Shown: piece by piece, positions 16,257 to 23,622 of the stretch
Numbering within the stretch: the stretch's first letter is position 1
Layout of the letters: each line of letters opens with the position of its first letter
NCBI RefSeq assembly: GCF_021245725.1
Contig: NZ_JAJGSX010000034.1
Location: 32,079-96,078 of the forward strand
Source: Pseudonocardia sp. TRM90224
GTDB lineage: Bacteria > Actinomycetota > Actinomycetes > Mycobacteriales > Pseudonocardiaceae
Direction of reading: 5' to 3'
Length of the DNA stretch: 64,000 nucleotides
Program-made: the position numbers and the translations under genes
Notes under the pieces: generated by a model
What the model saw: the letters and a program-made list of their open reading frames with translations, nothing else
What the model was told of the DNA's origin: nothing
Database searches by the model: none

Positions 16257-17128
16257 TGAAGAACCACCAGTCGGGTGAGCGCCGCACGTACGTCGTCGTC
16301 GGCGCAACGGGCAAGACGGGGCGCGTGGTCGAGCGACTCCTCATCAGCCATGGCCACGAGGTACGGGCCGTTGCCCGCAGCCGCGGGCTCGGCGTCGATG
16401 ACGCCGCGGCGCTCGAGCGCGCCTTCGAGCATGCCGACGGGGCGTTCGTGATCGTTCCGTTCGACCTTGCCAGCGTTGATCTGCACGCCCGCGAGGATGC
16501 GACCGCGGAACGGCTCGAAGGCGCCATCCGCGGCAGCGGCGTGCCTCGCGTGGTGCTGCTCAGCGGGCTGAACGCGCACCTGCGCCGCGGCACATCCCTC
16601 GGCGCGGCCCTGATGGAGGAGCGGCTGCACGACTGCTCGGTCCCCGAGCCGATCGTGCTGCGTGCGGGCTGGTTCATGGAGAACTTCACCGACGGGCTCG
16701 GTTTCAGGGCACAGGCGGAGAACACCGGCGTGTTCCGCACCCCCTTCACCGCTCATCGGCCGATGCCGACGGTGGCCGCGCGCGACGTCGGGCAACGGGC
16801 CGCCGAACTGCTGACGCAGCTCCATCCGCGGCTCGGCGTCCACGAGATCCACGGCCATGCCGACCTCACGATGACGGAGGCGACGGCGATCCTGGCGGAG
16901 GCCGCCGGGCTGCCCGGTGTGGGGTACGAGCAACTCAGCTACGACGCGGCGCGGACGGGCATGCTCGCATCAGGCATGTCGCCGTCCTTCGCCGACGCTT
17001 TCGTCGAGACCGCCCGCAGCTTCAACGACGCCCAGCCGTGGGCGCTGACACCTCGCGACGAGGAAACCACGACGACCACGTCGCTTCGGGACTGGGCGCG
17101 CAGCACACTGGCCGGGGTTCCCGCGTGA
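16256..17128 (+). CDS. NmrA-like NAD(P)H-binding protein
   Basis: A 290-residue atypical short-chain-dehydrogenase protein of the NmrA/azoreductase-like group. The nucleotide-binding loop VVVGATGKTGRVVERLL lies near the N-terminus; the middle has the typical VVLLSGLNAH and LRAGWFMENF segments. Such proteins are NADPH sensors or quinone/enone reductases. The start taken is ATG 16256, coupled to the leader peptide; a GTG at 16253 is also possible. It overlaps the following DHFR-like reductase gene by four bases. Confidence 0.82.
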   Translation: MKNHQSGERRTYVVVGATGKTGRVVERLLISHGHEVRAVARSRGLGVDDAAALERAFEHADGAFVIVPFDLASVDLHAREDATAERLEGAIRGSGVPRVVLLSGLNAHLRRGTSLGAALMEERLHDCSVPEPIVLRAGWFMENFTDGLGFRAQAENTGVFRTPFTAHRPMPTVAARDVGQRAAELLTQLHPRLGVHEIHGHADLTMTEATAILAEAAGLPGVGYEQLSYDAARTGMLASGMSPSFADAFVETARSFNDAQPWALTPRDEETTTTTSLRDWARSTLAGVPA

Positions 17129-17721
17129 GCAGGCTCATCGTGCAGATGCAGACGTCCGCCGACGGCTATGTCGAAGCGGCCGACCCGGCGGTGCAGTGGC
17201 AGGTCTGGGACTGGGGGCAGAACTGGCCCTGGGACGACGAGCTCAAGCGGGACTTCAACGAGACGTTCCGCGCGGTCGACCGGATACTCCTCAGCCGCAA
17301 AATGGTCGAGGAGGGCTACCTCGACCACTGGGGGCGAACCGCTGAGAGTCATCCCGACGAGCCCGACTTCGCCTTCGCCCGAAAGGTCGGCGACGCGGAG
17401 AAGATCGTGTTCTCCACTGCCGAAAGCGGTCATTTCCGATGGCCGCGCACCCGGTGGGCAGGAGGCGAGCTTGCTGCGACCATCACGCGCCTCAAGGCGG
17501 GGCCGGGCGCCGACATGATCGCCGTCGGCGGCACGGGATTCGCTGCCGCGCTCGCCGCCGCGGGCGTGGTCGACGAATACCAGCTCTACATCAACCCGAC
17601 GGCGGTCGGCCGCGGTGAGTCACCGTTCCGGTCCGTCCCCGGCGGTCTCCGACTCACGCTCGACCGCTCCAGGTCCTACGCGTGCGGCATCGTCGTGAAC
17701 ACGTACACGCCCGTGAACTGA
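17125..17721 (+). CDS. dihydrofolate reductase family protein (RibD C-terminal type)
   Basis: A 198-residue protein with the RibD_C fold. The N-terminal strand LIVQMQTSADGYVEA, the middle DRILLSRKMVEEG and the C-terminal VGGTGFAAALAAAGVVDEYQLYINP are typical of this widespread group of NADPH-dependent reductases of unknown substrate. It lies in an operon with the NmrA-like gene (GTGA overlap) and is followed 40 bp later by a second DHFR-like gene. Confidence 0.85.
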   Translation: MSRLIVQMQTSADGYVEAADPAVQWQVWDWGQNWPWDDELKRDFNETFRAVDRILLSRKMVEEGYLDHWGRTAESHPDEPDFAFARKVGDAEKIVFSTAESGHFRWPRTRWAGGELAATITRLKAGPGADMIAVGGTGFAAALAAAGVVDEYQLYINPTAVGRGESPFRSVPGGLRLTLDRSRSYACGIVVNTYTPVN

Positions 17722-17761
17722 GGCCCGTGATCCATCCGCTGCGTTTCGAGGAGAAGATCCA

Positions 17762-18337
17762 TTGCGCAAGATCATTGCTTCGACGTTGGTGACACTGGAC
17801 GGCGTCGTCGAAGACCCCGGTGGAATGGCCGGATCCGAGCACGGGGGCTGGGCCAACCGGTACTTCGGTGAGGTGGGCGCGATGCGCTCACTCGAGCGCC
17901 TGAACTCCTGTGACTACTTCCTGTGCGGTCGACGCACCTACGAGATGTTCTCGAAGGCGTGGCCGAACAGCTCCGGGCCGTATGCGGACAGGCTCAACGA
18001 CATGCCCAAGCTCGTCGCCTCCACGACGCTCGCCGAGCCGCTCACGTGGAACGCGACACTGCTGAAGGGAGATGCCGTCCGAGAGCTCGCGAAGATCAGA
18101 GCAGAAGACGGCGGGGACATCATGATGTACGGCAGCGCAACGCTGATGTGGTCCCTGCTCGAACACGGTCTCGTCGACGAGCTGAACCTCTGGATCTGCC
18201 CGATCGTGCTCGCGACCGGTCAGCAGCTCTTCGCCAGGGGTCGGCCCCGTGTGGAGCTGGAGTTGACCGAGCAAACCGACCTCCACACCGGCGTCGTCAT
18301 CGCGAGCTACCGCCCGCTGCAAACCGCCACGACCTGA
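17762..18337 (+). CDS. dihydrofolate reductase family protein (RibD C-terminal type), second copy
   Basis: A 191-residue RibD_C-fold protein: N-terminal KIIASTLVTLDGVVE, the GRRTYEMF loop and the C-terminal MMYGSATLMWSLLEHGLVDELNLWI. It begins with TTG behind GAGGAGAAG, and the length and start match the family. It forms a group with the preceding reductase, but the proteins are far from identical, so this is not a recent duplication. The substrate is unknown. Confidence 0.85.
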   Translation: MRKIIASTLVTLDGVVEDPGGMAGSEHGGWANRYFGEVGAMRSLERLNSCDYFLCGRRTYEMFSKAWPNSSGPYADRLNDMPKLVASTTLAEPLTWNATLLKGDAVRELAKIRAEDGGDIMMYGSATLMWSLLEHGLVDELNLWICPIVLATGQQLFARGRPRVELELTEQTDLHTGVVIASYRPLQTATT

Positions 18338-18389
18338 GCGTGCGCGTGGTGCGGCGTCGTCGTGAACACGACCGCCGGCGGGACGCGAA

Positions 18390-19280
18390 TCAGGCGTTCG
18401 CGCGTTCGGCGAGCGCAGCAACCTCGCCCGCGATCTGCGGCCACAACTCGCGCGGCAGGTCGTGGCCGACGCCGGGCAGCAGGACCAGCCGGGCACCCGG
18501 AACGGCTGCAGCGGTGGCGCGCGCCGCCGACGGCCGGACGACGGGGTCCTGCTCGCCGTGCAGGACGAGCGTCGGGACCCGAACGTCGGCGAGCCGGCCA
18601 CCGTGCCAGGTCGCGCCCGTCTGGCGCCCCATCGCGTCGCTGTCGTGGGCGCCGCGCGCGATCTCGACCTCGCGCTCGACGGTCGCCCGCGCGCCCGCGG
18701 CGTCGAACGGGTAGCCGGGTGACGCGATCCGCCGCGCCATCGCCATCCCGGCGGCGATCTCACCCTCGGGGCCCTCGGGCGTGCGCAGCCGTGCCGCCCA
18801 CACGACGAACCCGAGCCGGACGTGCCGCAGCTGGGCGAGGCCGCGGGCATCGCTCGGCATGGCCGCGGACACGGTGATCGTCCGCACCCGGTCGGGGTGG
18901 CGCAGCGCGATGCGCTGGGCGAGCAGCCCGCCCAGCGAATGGCCGAAGAGGTGGGCGGAGGTCCACCCGACCGCGTCGAGCACGGCCACCGCATCGTCGG
19001 TCATTTCCTCGGCCGTGTAGGCGACGGCCCGGCGCCGGAAGAGCCCGACGAACGGGTGCACCTGCTCGGCGTCGACGAGCCGACTGGACTCCCCCGCGTC
19101 GCGCTGGTCGTAGGCGACAACGTGGAAACCCGCCTCGACCAGCGCCGACACGAACCCCTCCGGCCACCGGACCCGCGATACGCCCAGCCCCATGACCAGC
19201 AGCAACGGCTCGCCGCCCGCGCCGCCGAGGTCTTCGAAGGCGATGCGGACGGCCCCGTTGTGCGCGTATCGAGTGCCCAT
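18390..19280 (-). CDS. alpha/beta hydrolase
   Basis: A 296-residue alpha/beta hydrolase of the epoxide-hydrolase/esterase type. The oxyanion region LLLVMGLGVSR, the nucleophile elbow GHSLGG (about residue 112), the acid in HGEQDPVV and the base His in LPGVGHDLP complete the triad. The start is ATG 19280; its ribosome-binding site (GAGGAG) is the end of an 11-bp inverted repeat, which suggests control at the operator or RNA level. It converges with the DHFR-like gene at 18337. Confidence 0.85.
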   Translation of the reverse strand: MGTRYAHNGAVRIAFEDLGGAGGEPLLLVMGLGVSRVRWPEGFVSALVEAGFHVVAYDQRDAGESSRLVDAEQVHPFVGLFRRRAVAYTAEEMTDDAVAVLDAVGWTSAHLFGHSLGGLLAQRIALRHPDRVRTITVSAAMPSDARGLAQLRHVRLGFVVWAARLRTPEGPEGEIAAGMAMARRIASPGYPFDAAGARATVEREVEIARGAHDSDAMGRQTGATWHGGRLADVRVPTLVLHGEQDPVVRPSAARATAAAVPGARLVLLPGVGHDLPRELWPQIAGEVAALAERANA

Positions 19281-19288
19281 GGCCGACT

Positions 19289-19317
19289 CCTCTTTGCGAT
19301 CAGTGTTCGCAAAGAGG
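19289..19317. promoter_or_regulatory. 11-bp inverted repeat overlapping the hydrolase ribosome-binding site
   Basis: The arms CCTCTTTGCGA (19289-19299) and TCGCAAAGAGG (19307-19317) are perfect complements with a 7-bp spacer. In the direction of the hydrolase gene the repeat ends in the GAGGAG Shine-Dalgarno sequence, 9 bp before the ATG. It could be a repressor operator or an RNA hairpin that hides the ribosome-binding site. No dedicated regulator gene is adjacent. Confidence 0.5.
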
Positions 19318-19475
19318 TTAGCAGCTCGCGGACGCCGTTCGCAAACGGCGTTCCCGAAAGTCAGCAGCAGTTGGAGCAGGGCGCCATCCTCGACAGTACC
19401 GGATCAAGCACATTCCGCGAGACCGTCCGAACAATTCGGTCCGCAAATTGCTGGTGGAATTGCCGGTGCTTCTAC

Positions 19476-20567
19476 ATGCAACCGGATAAGCTGGACGTCG
19501 TGCCCTTCCGCTGGCCGCTCGACCCGCAGGACCTGTTCACCGAGCGCTACCCGCAGATGATCAACGGCGGGCTGCCGCCGACCGACGTCGACGCCGTGCG
19601 CGCCGCAGTCACCGACATGTGGACCGAGGCTCCTGGCGGCTGGGCCACGGAATGGTCGACGCTCGCCCGGTCCTACGCCGACGCCGGATCGCACCAGCGA
19701 GCGGCGCTGGCCTACGGGTGGGCCAAGTTCCCAACGCTCGCCGACGATGCCAAGCGTGCCGCGCTGGCGAACCAGCTCGAGCAGTACCAGCTCGCAGCAC
19801 CCGGCTTCGGCGTACACTTCCACCGCGAGACCCTGCAGCTCCCCTACCAGGGCGGCACCACCCCGGTGCCGGTGCACCTGTTCGCACCGCCCGATCTCGA
19901 CCCCGACGGCCCGGTTGTGATCGCCAGCGGCGGTGTGGACACGTGGAAGATGGACGTGCACGGGATCATGGTGCTGCTCGCCGCCCGGCTGCACCTGCGC
20001 GTGCTCGCCTTCGACATCCCAGGTACCGGCGAGTCGTCGGTGCCCATGACCGGCGCCGGCGGCGCCGAGGTCGTTCGTGGGCTCGTCGCGCACGCCCGAG
20101 GCCTCGGCGACGGCCGCGTGGCGCACGTCGGCATCTCGATGGGCGGCCACTTCTCGGCACGATCCGGGCTGGCCGGTGACGTCGACGCCGCCGTCGTGCT
20201 CGGCGGCCCGGTCGAAGCGGCCTTCAGCGGCGCCGGCCCGAACCGGTTCGGGATGGACGGGATCGTCGGCAACGCGCTGGGTTTCGACCACCCGCCGAGC
20301 CCGCAGGAGATCTCCGAACGCCTCGCCCCGTTCACCCTGCGCCCGCTGCTCGACCAGGACCGCAACGGCCCGATGCTCGTCGTCAACGGAGCCGACGACG
20401 TCCACGTCCCGCAGCACGACACGCTCGTGTTCCAGGGCTGCCGCGACACCGTCGTCGATCTCATGCCCGGCACGGGTCACTGCGCGGTGACGAGGCTCCC
20501 CGAAGCGCTCACCACGATCATCGGCTGGCTGCGGCAGACCCTCGCGGACGCCCCGCGCGAGCGCTGA
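19476..20567 (+). CDS. FrsA/esterase-type alpha/beta hydrolase
   Basis: A 363-residue alpha/beta hydrolase of the larger FrsA/DUF1100-like esterase group, with an N-terminal helical cap (about residues 1-120). The elbow reads GISMGG, the acid segment VVNGADDVHVP and the final His MPGTGHCAV, a complete triad. The start taken is ATG 19476; the frame is open further upstream, so a longer product cannot be excluded. It is transcribed away from the other hydrolase gene. Confidence 0.78.
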   Translation: MQPDKLDVVPFRWPLDPQDLFTERYPQMINGGLPPTDVDAVRAAVTDMWTEAPGGWATEWSTLARSYADAGSHQRAALAYGWAKFPTLADDAKRAALANQLEQYQLAAPGFGVHFHRETLQLPYQGGTTPVPVHLFAPPDLDPDGPVVIASGGVDTWKMDVHGIMVLLAARLHLRVLAFDIPGTGESSVPMTGAGGAEVVRGLVAHARGLGDGRVAHVGISMGGHFSARSGLAGDVDAAVVLGGPVEAAFSGAGPNRFGMDGIVGNALGFDHPPSPQEISERLAPFTLRPLLDQDRNGPMLVVNGADDVHVPQHDTLVFQGCRDTVVDLMPGTGHCAVTRLPEALTTIIGWLRQTLADAPRER

Positions 20568-20708
20568 TCAGCGGCTGCGCCGACGTGAGAGGAAGCTGCG
20601 CAGCCGCTCGCGGTTGCGCGGGTCGGACGCCATCCGGCGCCCCTGTTCGGTGACCCGGCGGCCCTGCGGGCTCCGGAGGAAGGCACGGATTCGGTTCAAA
20701 ATGGGCAT
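20568..20708 (-). CDS. small basic protein, unknown
   Basis: A 46-residue, very basic protein (MPILNRIRAFLRSPQGRR ... LRSFLSRRRSR) with an amphipathic helix at the start. Similar short basic proteins with a QGRRVTEQGRR-like middle are frequent in actinobacteria, but their function is unknown. Its stop codon abuts that of the convergent hydrolase gene. Confidence 0.5.
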   Translation of the reverse strand: MPILNRIRAFLRSPQGRRVTEQGRRMASDPRNRERLRSFLSRRRSR

Positions 20709-20776
20709 TCGTGCATGTACCCGACCGGTGCGCGCGTCACACGTCGCCACCCGCGCCGGCCAGTAGCATCCCCGCC

Positions 20777-21421
20777 GTGAACGGGGAGCCCTTGCCGAAG
20801 CCGACCGCTCCCCGCCCGCAGCGCGGCCCGCGCCAGCGCCTCAGCGAGGACGAGCGGCGTCGACAGATCATGGTGGCGACAATCCAGGAGGTCGCCGAAC
20901 GCGGCTACGAGAGCACTTCGCTGACCCGGATCGCCGCACGTGCGGACGTCGCCAAGGGGCTGGTCTGGCACTACTTCGCCGGCAAGGACGACCTGATGGA
21001 GCAGACGGCGAAGGCGACGATGGACACCCTGCGGGGGCACATCGTCGACGCGCTCGACCTCAGCCTGCCCGTGCCCGACATCATCCGGGCCGCGCTGCGC
21101 GCCGCCGCCGAGCAGATCCGTACCCGCCGCACCGAGCTGATCGCGCTCACCCGCATCGCGCAGAACCTGCGCGGCACCGACGGCGAACGGGTGACCGCCG
21201 ACTTCTACGAGCAGACCTACCGCGGGCAGGAGGACCTCTTCCGCCGCGGCCAGGCCGAAGGCAGCCTCGGCGACTTCGACACCAGGGTCATGGCGGTCAC
21301 CTACCAGGGCTCGATCGACATCATGCTCGCCTACCTCGAAGAGCATCCCGACGTCGAGCCGCACGACTACGCGGCGAAGCTCGCGGAGATCCTGCTCGGC
21401 GGTATGCAGACCAGGAGCTGA
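20777..21421 (+). CDS. TetR-family regulator
   Basis: A 214-residue TetR regulator. The helix-turn-helix lies at about residues 25-75 (pattern LTRIAARADVAKGLVWHYFAGKDDL), with a long ligand-binding domain behind. The start is GTG 20777; in-frame sequence upstream is unlike the family. It stands 72 bp before a membrane-protein/SDR operon whose promoter region carries two copies of a 16-bp operator, so it very likely represses that operon. Confidence 0.88.
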   Translation: MNGEPLPKPTAPRPQRGPRQRLSEDERRRQIMVATIQEVAERGYESTSLTRIAARADVAKGLVWHYFAGKDDLMEQTAKATMDTLRGHIVDALDLSLPVPDIIRAALRAAAEQIRTRRTELIALTRIAQNLRGTDGERVTADFYEQTYRGQEDLFRRGQAEGSLGDFDTRVMAVTYQGSIDIMLAYLEEHPDVEPHDYAAKLAEILLGGMQTRS

Positions 21422-21458
21422 CACCGACCCACACCATGCGCCTCGGCCTCGAACACCC

Positions 21459-21501
21459 TTGCTATTGACCCTGCGGTCAGTATTATTGACTGCATGGTCA
21501 A
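21459..21501 (+). promoter_or_regulatory. promoter with two TetR operators; likely leaderless transcript
   Basis: Two 16-bp sites with the form TTGAC-N6-GTCAR, TTGACCCTGCGGTCAG (21465-21480) and TTGACTGCATGGTCAA (21486-21501), are spaced 21 bp apart, two helical turns. Between and around them lie a possible -35 (TTGCTA, 21459-21464) and -10 (TATTAT, 21481-21486). The -10 ends 7 bp before the ATG at 21494, so the mRNA would begin at the start codon. Binding of TetR would cover the promoter and start codon. Confidence 0.55.
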
Positions 21502-22162
21502 CAGTGCGCCCGTCAGCACGGGCAACCCACAACGCGTGATAGTCATGAGCTTGCTGGTCAACGCGGCCGCCCCGATGGCGATCTTCTACGGGCTGCGCGC
21601 GGCCGGCGTCGACCAGTGGCTCGCCCTGATGCTCGGCCTGGTCGCGCCGGCCGCCACGACGGTGCACTCGGTGATCACGAAGCGGCGGATCGACATGATC
21701 GCCGGCCTGGTCATGACCGTCCTGCTGCTCAGCGTCGCGCTGTCCTTCCTGACCGGCAGCCCGCGGGCCCTGCTGGCCCGCGACGGCGTGCTCACCGCGG
21801 TGGCCGGCGTCTGGATCCTCGTCACCCTCTGGCGGACGCCGTACTACCTGAACGCCCTGCGGCTGTTCACCGGCGGCGCGCTGCGCGATCGCATCAACGA
21901 CGCGTGGCGCGCCGAGCCGGCCTTCCGGCAGGTGGTGCGCACGTGCACGGTCATCTGGGGCTCCGCACTGCTGCTCGACGCGGGGAGCACGGTGGTGCTG
22001 GCCTACACGTTGCCGGTCGACAGCGTCCCGCTGACCGGCGGGCTCAAGCTCGCCGCGCTGATCGTCCTCGCCGAAGTGGGCAGCCGGGTGCACTTCCGAC
22101 GCAAAGCCGGACCGTTCCTCGTCGAACCGGCCGAAGGCGGCGCGGGGCGGGACGACCGATGA
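21494..22162 (+). CDS. integral membrane protein (VC0807-like)
   Basis: A 222-residue membrane protein with about six transmembrane helices, of a group annotated as VC0807-like. Recognisable parts are VNAAAPMAIFYGLRAAGV in helix 1 and the TPYYLNALRLFTGG loop. Function is unknown. It has no ribosome-binding site and its ATG is 7 bp after a good -10 box, which suggests a leaderless transcript. It overlaps the following SDR gene by four bases (ATGA). Confidence 0.75.
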   Translation: MVNSAPVSTGNPQRVIVMSLLVNAAAPMAIFYGLRAAGVDQWLALMLGLVAPAATTVHSVITKRRIDMIAGLVMTVLLLSVALSFLTGSPRALLARDGVLTAVAGVWILVTLWRTPYYLNALRLFTGGALRDRINDAWRAEPAFRQVVRTCTVIWGSALLLDAGSTVVLAYTLPVDSVPLTGGLKLAALIVLAEVGSRVHFRRKAGPFLVEPAEGGAGRDDR

Positions 22163-22926
22163 CCGGGCGGACGTACGTCGTCACCGGCTCGGCGTCGGGC
22201 ATCGGCGCCGCCACCGCGGCGATCCTGCGCAAGCAAGGGGCGACGGTCATCGGCTGCGACCTCGACGATGCGGAGGTCGTCGCCGACCTCTCGACGCCGG
22301 CCGGGCGCCGGTCGCTCGTCGAGCAGGTGGCAGCGCGCGGACAGATCGATGCGGTGCTGGCGATCGCCGGCGGCGGCCGCACCGGGCTGATGGAGACGAA
22401 CTTCTTCGGCACGGTCGCGACGCTGGAGGGGTTGCGCCCCCTGCTGGCCGGCAGCCCGGCTCCGCGGGCCGTCGCCGTATCGTCGACCGCGGCACTGGAA
22501 CGGGCGGACGAACGCGTGCTGCGGGCCTGCGCCGACGGCGACGAAGCAACCGCGACCGCGTTGGTGGCCGCCGATCCGGCGCTGCGGGACACCGCCTACG
22601 GCATCGCCAAGCGTGCGCTGAACGCGTGGGTGCGGCGGGCCGCGCCGACGCCCGAGTGGGCCGGCGCCGGCATCCCGCTCAACGCGGTCGCCCCCGGTGT
22701 CGTGGACACCCCGGCCGCCGCCTGGATCCTCGACGACGACGCGGTGCGGGCCGCCGTCGAGGCAGCCGCGCCGCAACCCCTCGGCGGTTTCCCCGGGCGA
22801 CCGGAGTGGATCGCGCACCTCATCGACTGGCTGGCGGGCCCGGACAACCACTTCGTCACCGGCCAGGTGATCTTCGCCGACGGAGGCGCCGAGGCGGCGC
22901 TGCTCGGGGACCGGCACTGGCAGTAG
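22159..22926 (+). CDS. short-chain dehydrogenase/reductase
   Basis: A 255-residue classical SDR: cofactor loop TGSASGIGAAT, active-site Ser in VAVSSTAAL, and catalytic YGIAK; the C-terminal GQVIFADGG is typical. The sequence between Ser and Tyr is long and resembles hydroxysteroid (3-alpha) dehydrogenases. It is coupled to the upstream membrane protein gene and shares its TetR-controlled promoter, so it may reduce or oxidise a lipophilic alcohol. Confidence 0.87.
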   Translation: MTGRTYVVTGSASGIGAATAAILRKQGATVIGCDLDDAEVVADLSTPAGRRSLVEQVAARGQIDAVLAIAGGGRTGLMETNFFGTVATLEGLRPLLAGSPAPRAVAVSSTAALERADERVLRACADGDEATATALVAADPALRDTAYGIAKRALNAWVRRAAPTPEWAGAGIPLNAVAPGVVDTPAAAWILDDDAVRAAVEAAAPQPLGGFPGRPEWIAHLIDWLAGPDNHFVTGQVIFADGGAEAALLGDRHWQ

Positions 22927-22969
22927 CGGGGCGACGTTCATCAGGTTCGTTGATGTGTTTCCCGGGGAT

Positions 22970-22981
22970 TTGGCATTGGAC
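22970..22981 (+). promoter_or_regulatory. shared 12-mer TTGGCATTGGAC upstream of a reductase gene (copy 2)
   Basis: Exact second copy of the 12-mer found at 16146-16157, here 75 bp before a DHFR-like gene. The shared element suggests joint control of these reductase loci. Confidence 0.35.
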
Positions 22982-23055
22982 GTCATGTCGCCGGCCGACC
23001 AACATCGTCCTCGGCGCCACCCGTTCCCCGAATCCGACCTGATGGGAAAGTCACC

Positions 23056-23622
23056 ATGCGCAAGCTCATCGTCCAGCAGTGGGTCACCGTCGACAACATC
23101 GCCGCGGAAGCGGACGGCGGGCTCAGCTTCGTCGCCGCCGAACCGTTCGACGACAACGTCGAAACCCCCTACAAGACGAACATGATGGGGTTCATCGACT
23201 CGGTCGACACGATGATCCTCGGCGCCAACACCTACGCCATGTCCAAGGACTACTGGCCCTACGCCGAGGACCAGGGCGAGTGGGGCAGGAAGCTCAACAG
23301 CCACACCAAGTTCGTCGCGTCCTCGAAGCTGGACGACGCCCCTTGGGGCGATTTCCCCGCCGCGACCGTGACCCGCGACCCGGCCGCCACCATCCGCGAG
23401 TTGAAGGAGCAGGAGGGCAAGAACATCTGGCTGTGGGGCAGCTTGAAGCTCATGCACTCGATGCTGGCCGCCGGCCTCGTCGACGAGGTCCGGATGCTGG
23501 TCTGCCCGGCGTCACGCGGCAAGGGCACCCGCATCTTCGAGGACCAGCACGACCTGAAGCTGATCGAGGCCACCGGGTTCGACAACGGCCTGGCGATCGT
23601 GCGCTACGCAGTCATGAAGTAG
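23056..23622 (+). CDS. dihydrofolate reductase family protein (RibD C-terminal type), third copy
   Basis: A 188-residue RibD_C-fold reductase with N-terminal KLIVQQWVTVDN, the LGANTYAM loop and IWLWGSLKLMHSMLAAGLVDEV near the end. It is the third member of this family within 6 kb but differs clearly from the other two. The start is ATG 23056. It overlaps the convergent 3' end of the double-oxygenase gene by 19 bases. Confidence 0.84.
   Translation: MRKLIVQQWVTVDNIAAEADGGLSFVAAEPFDDNVETPYKTNMMGFIDSVDTMILGANTYAMSKDYWPYAEDQGEWGRKLNSHTKFVASSKLDDAPWGDFPAATVTRDPAATIRELKEQEGKNIWLWGSLKLMHSMLAAGLVDEVRMLVCPASRGKGTRIFEDQHDLKLIEATGFDNGLAIVRYAVMK

Noticed and set aside
23056..23622. Membership of the DHFR-like gene in the phosphonate cluster
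   Set aside because: It lies on the opposite strand, converges with the cluster end, and belongs to the reductase group with the TTGGCATTGGAC element.
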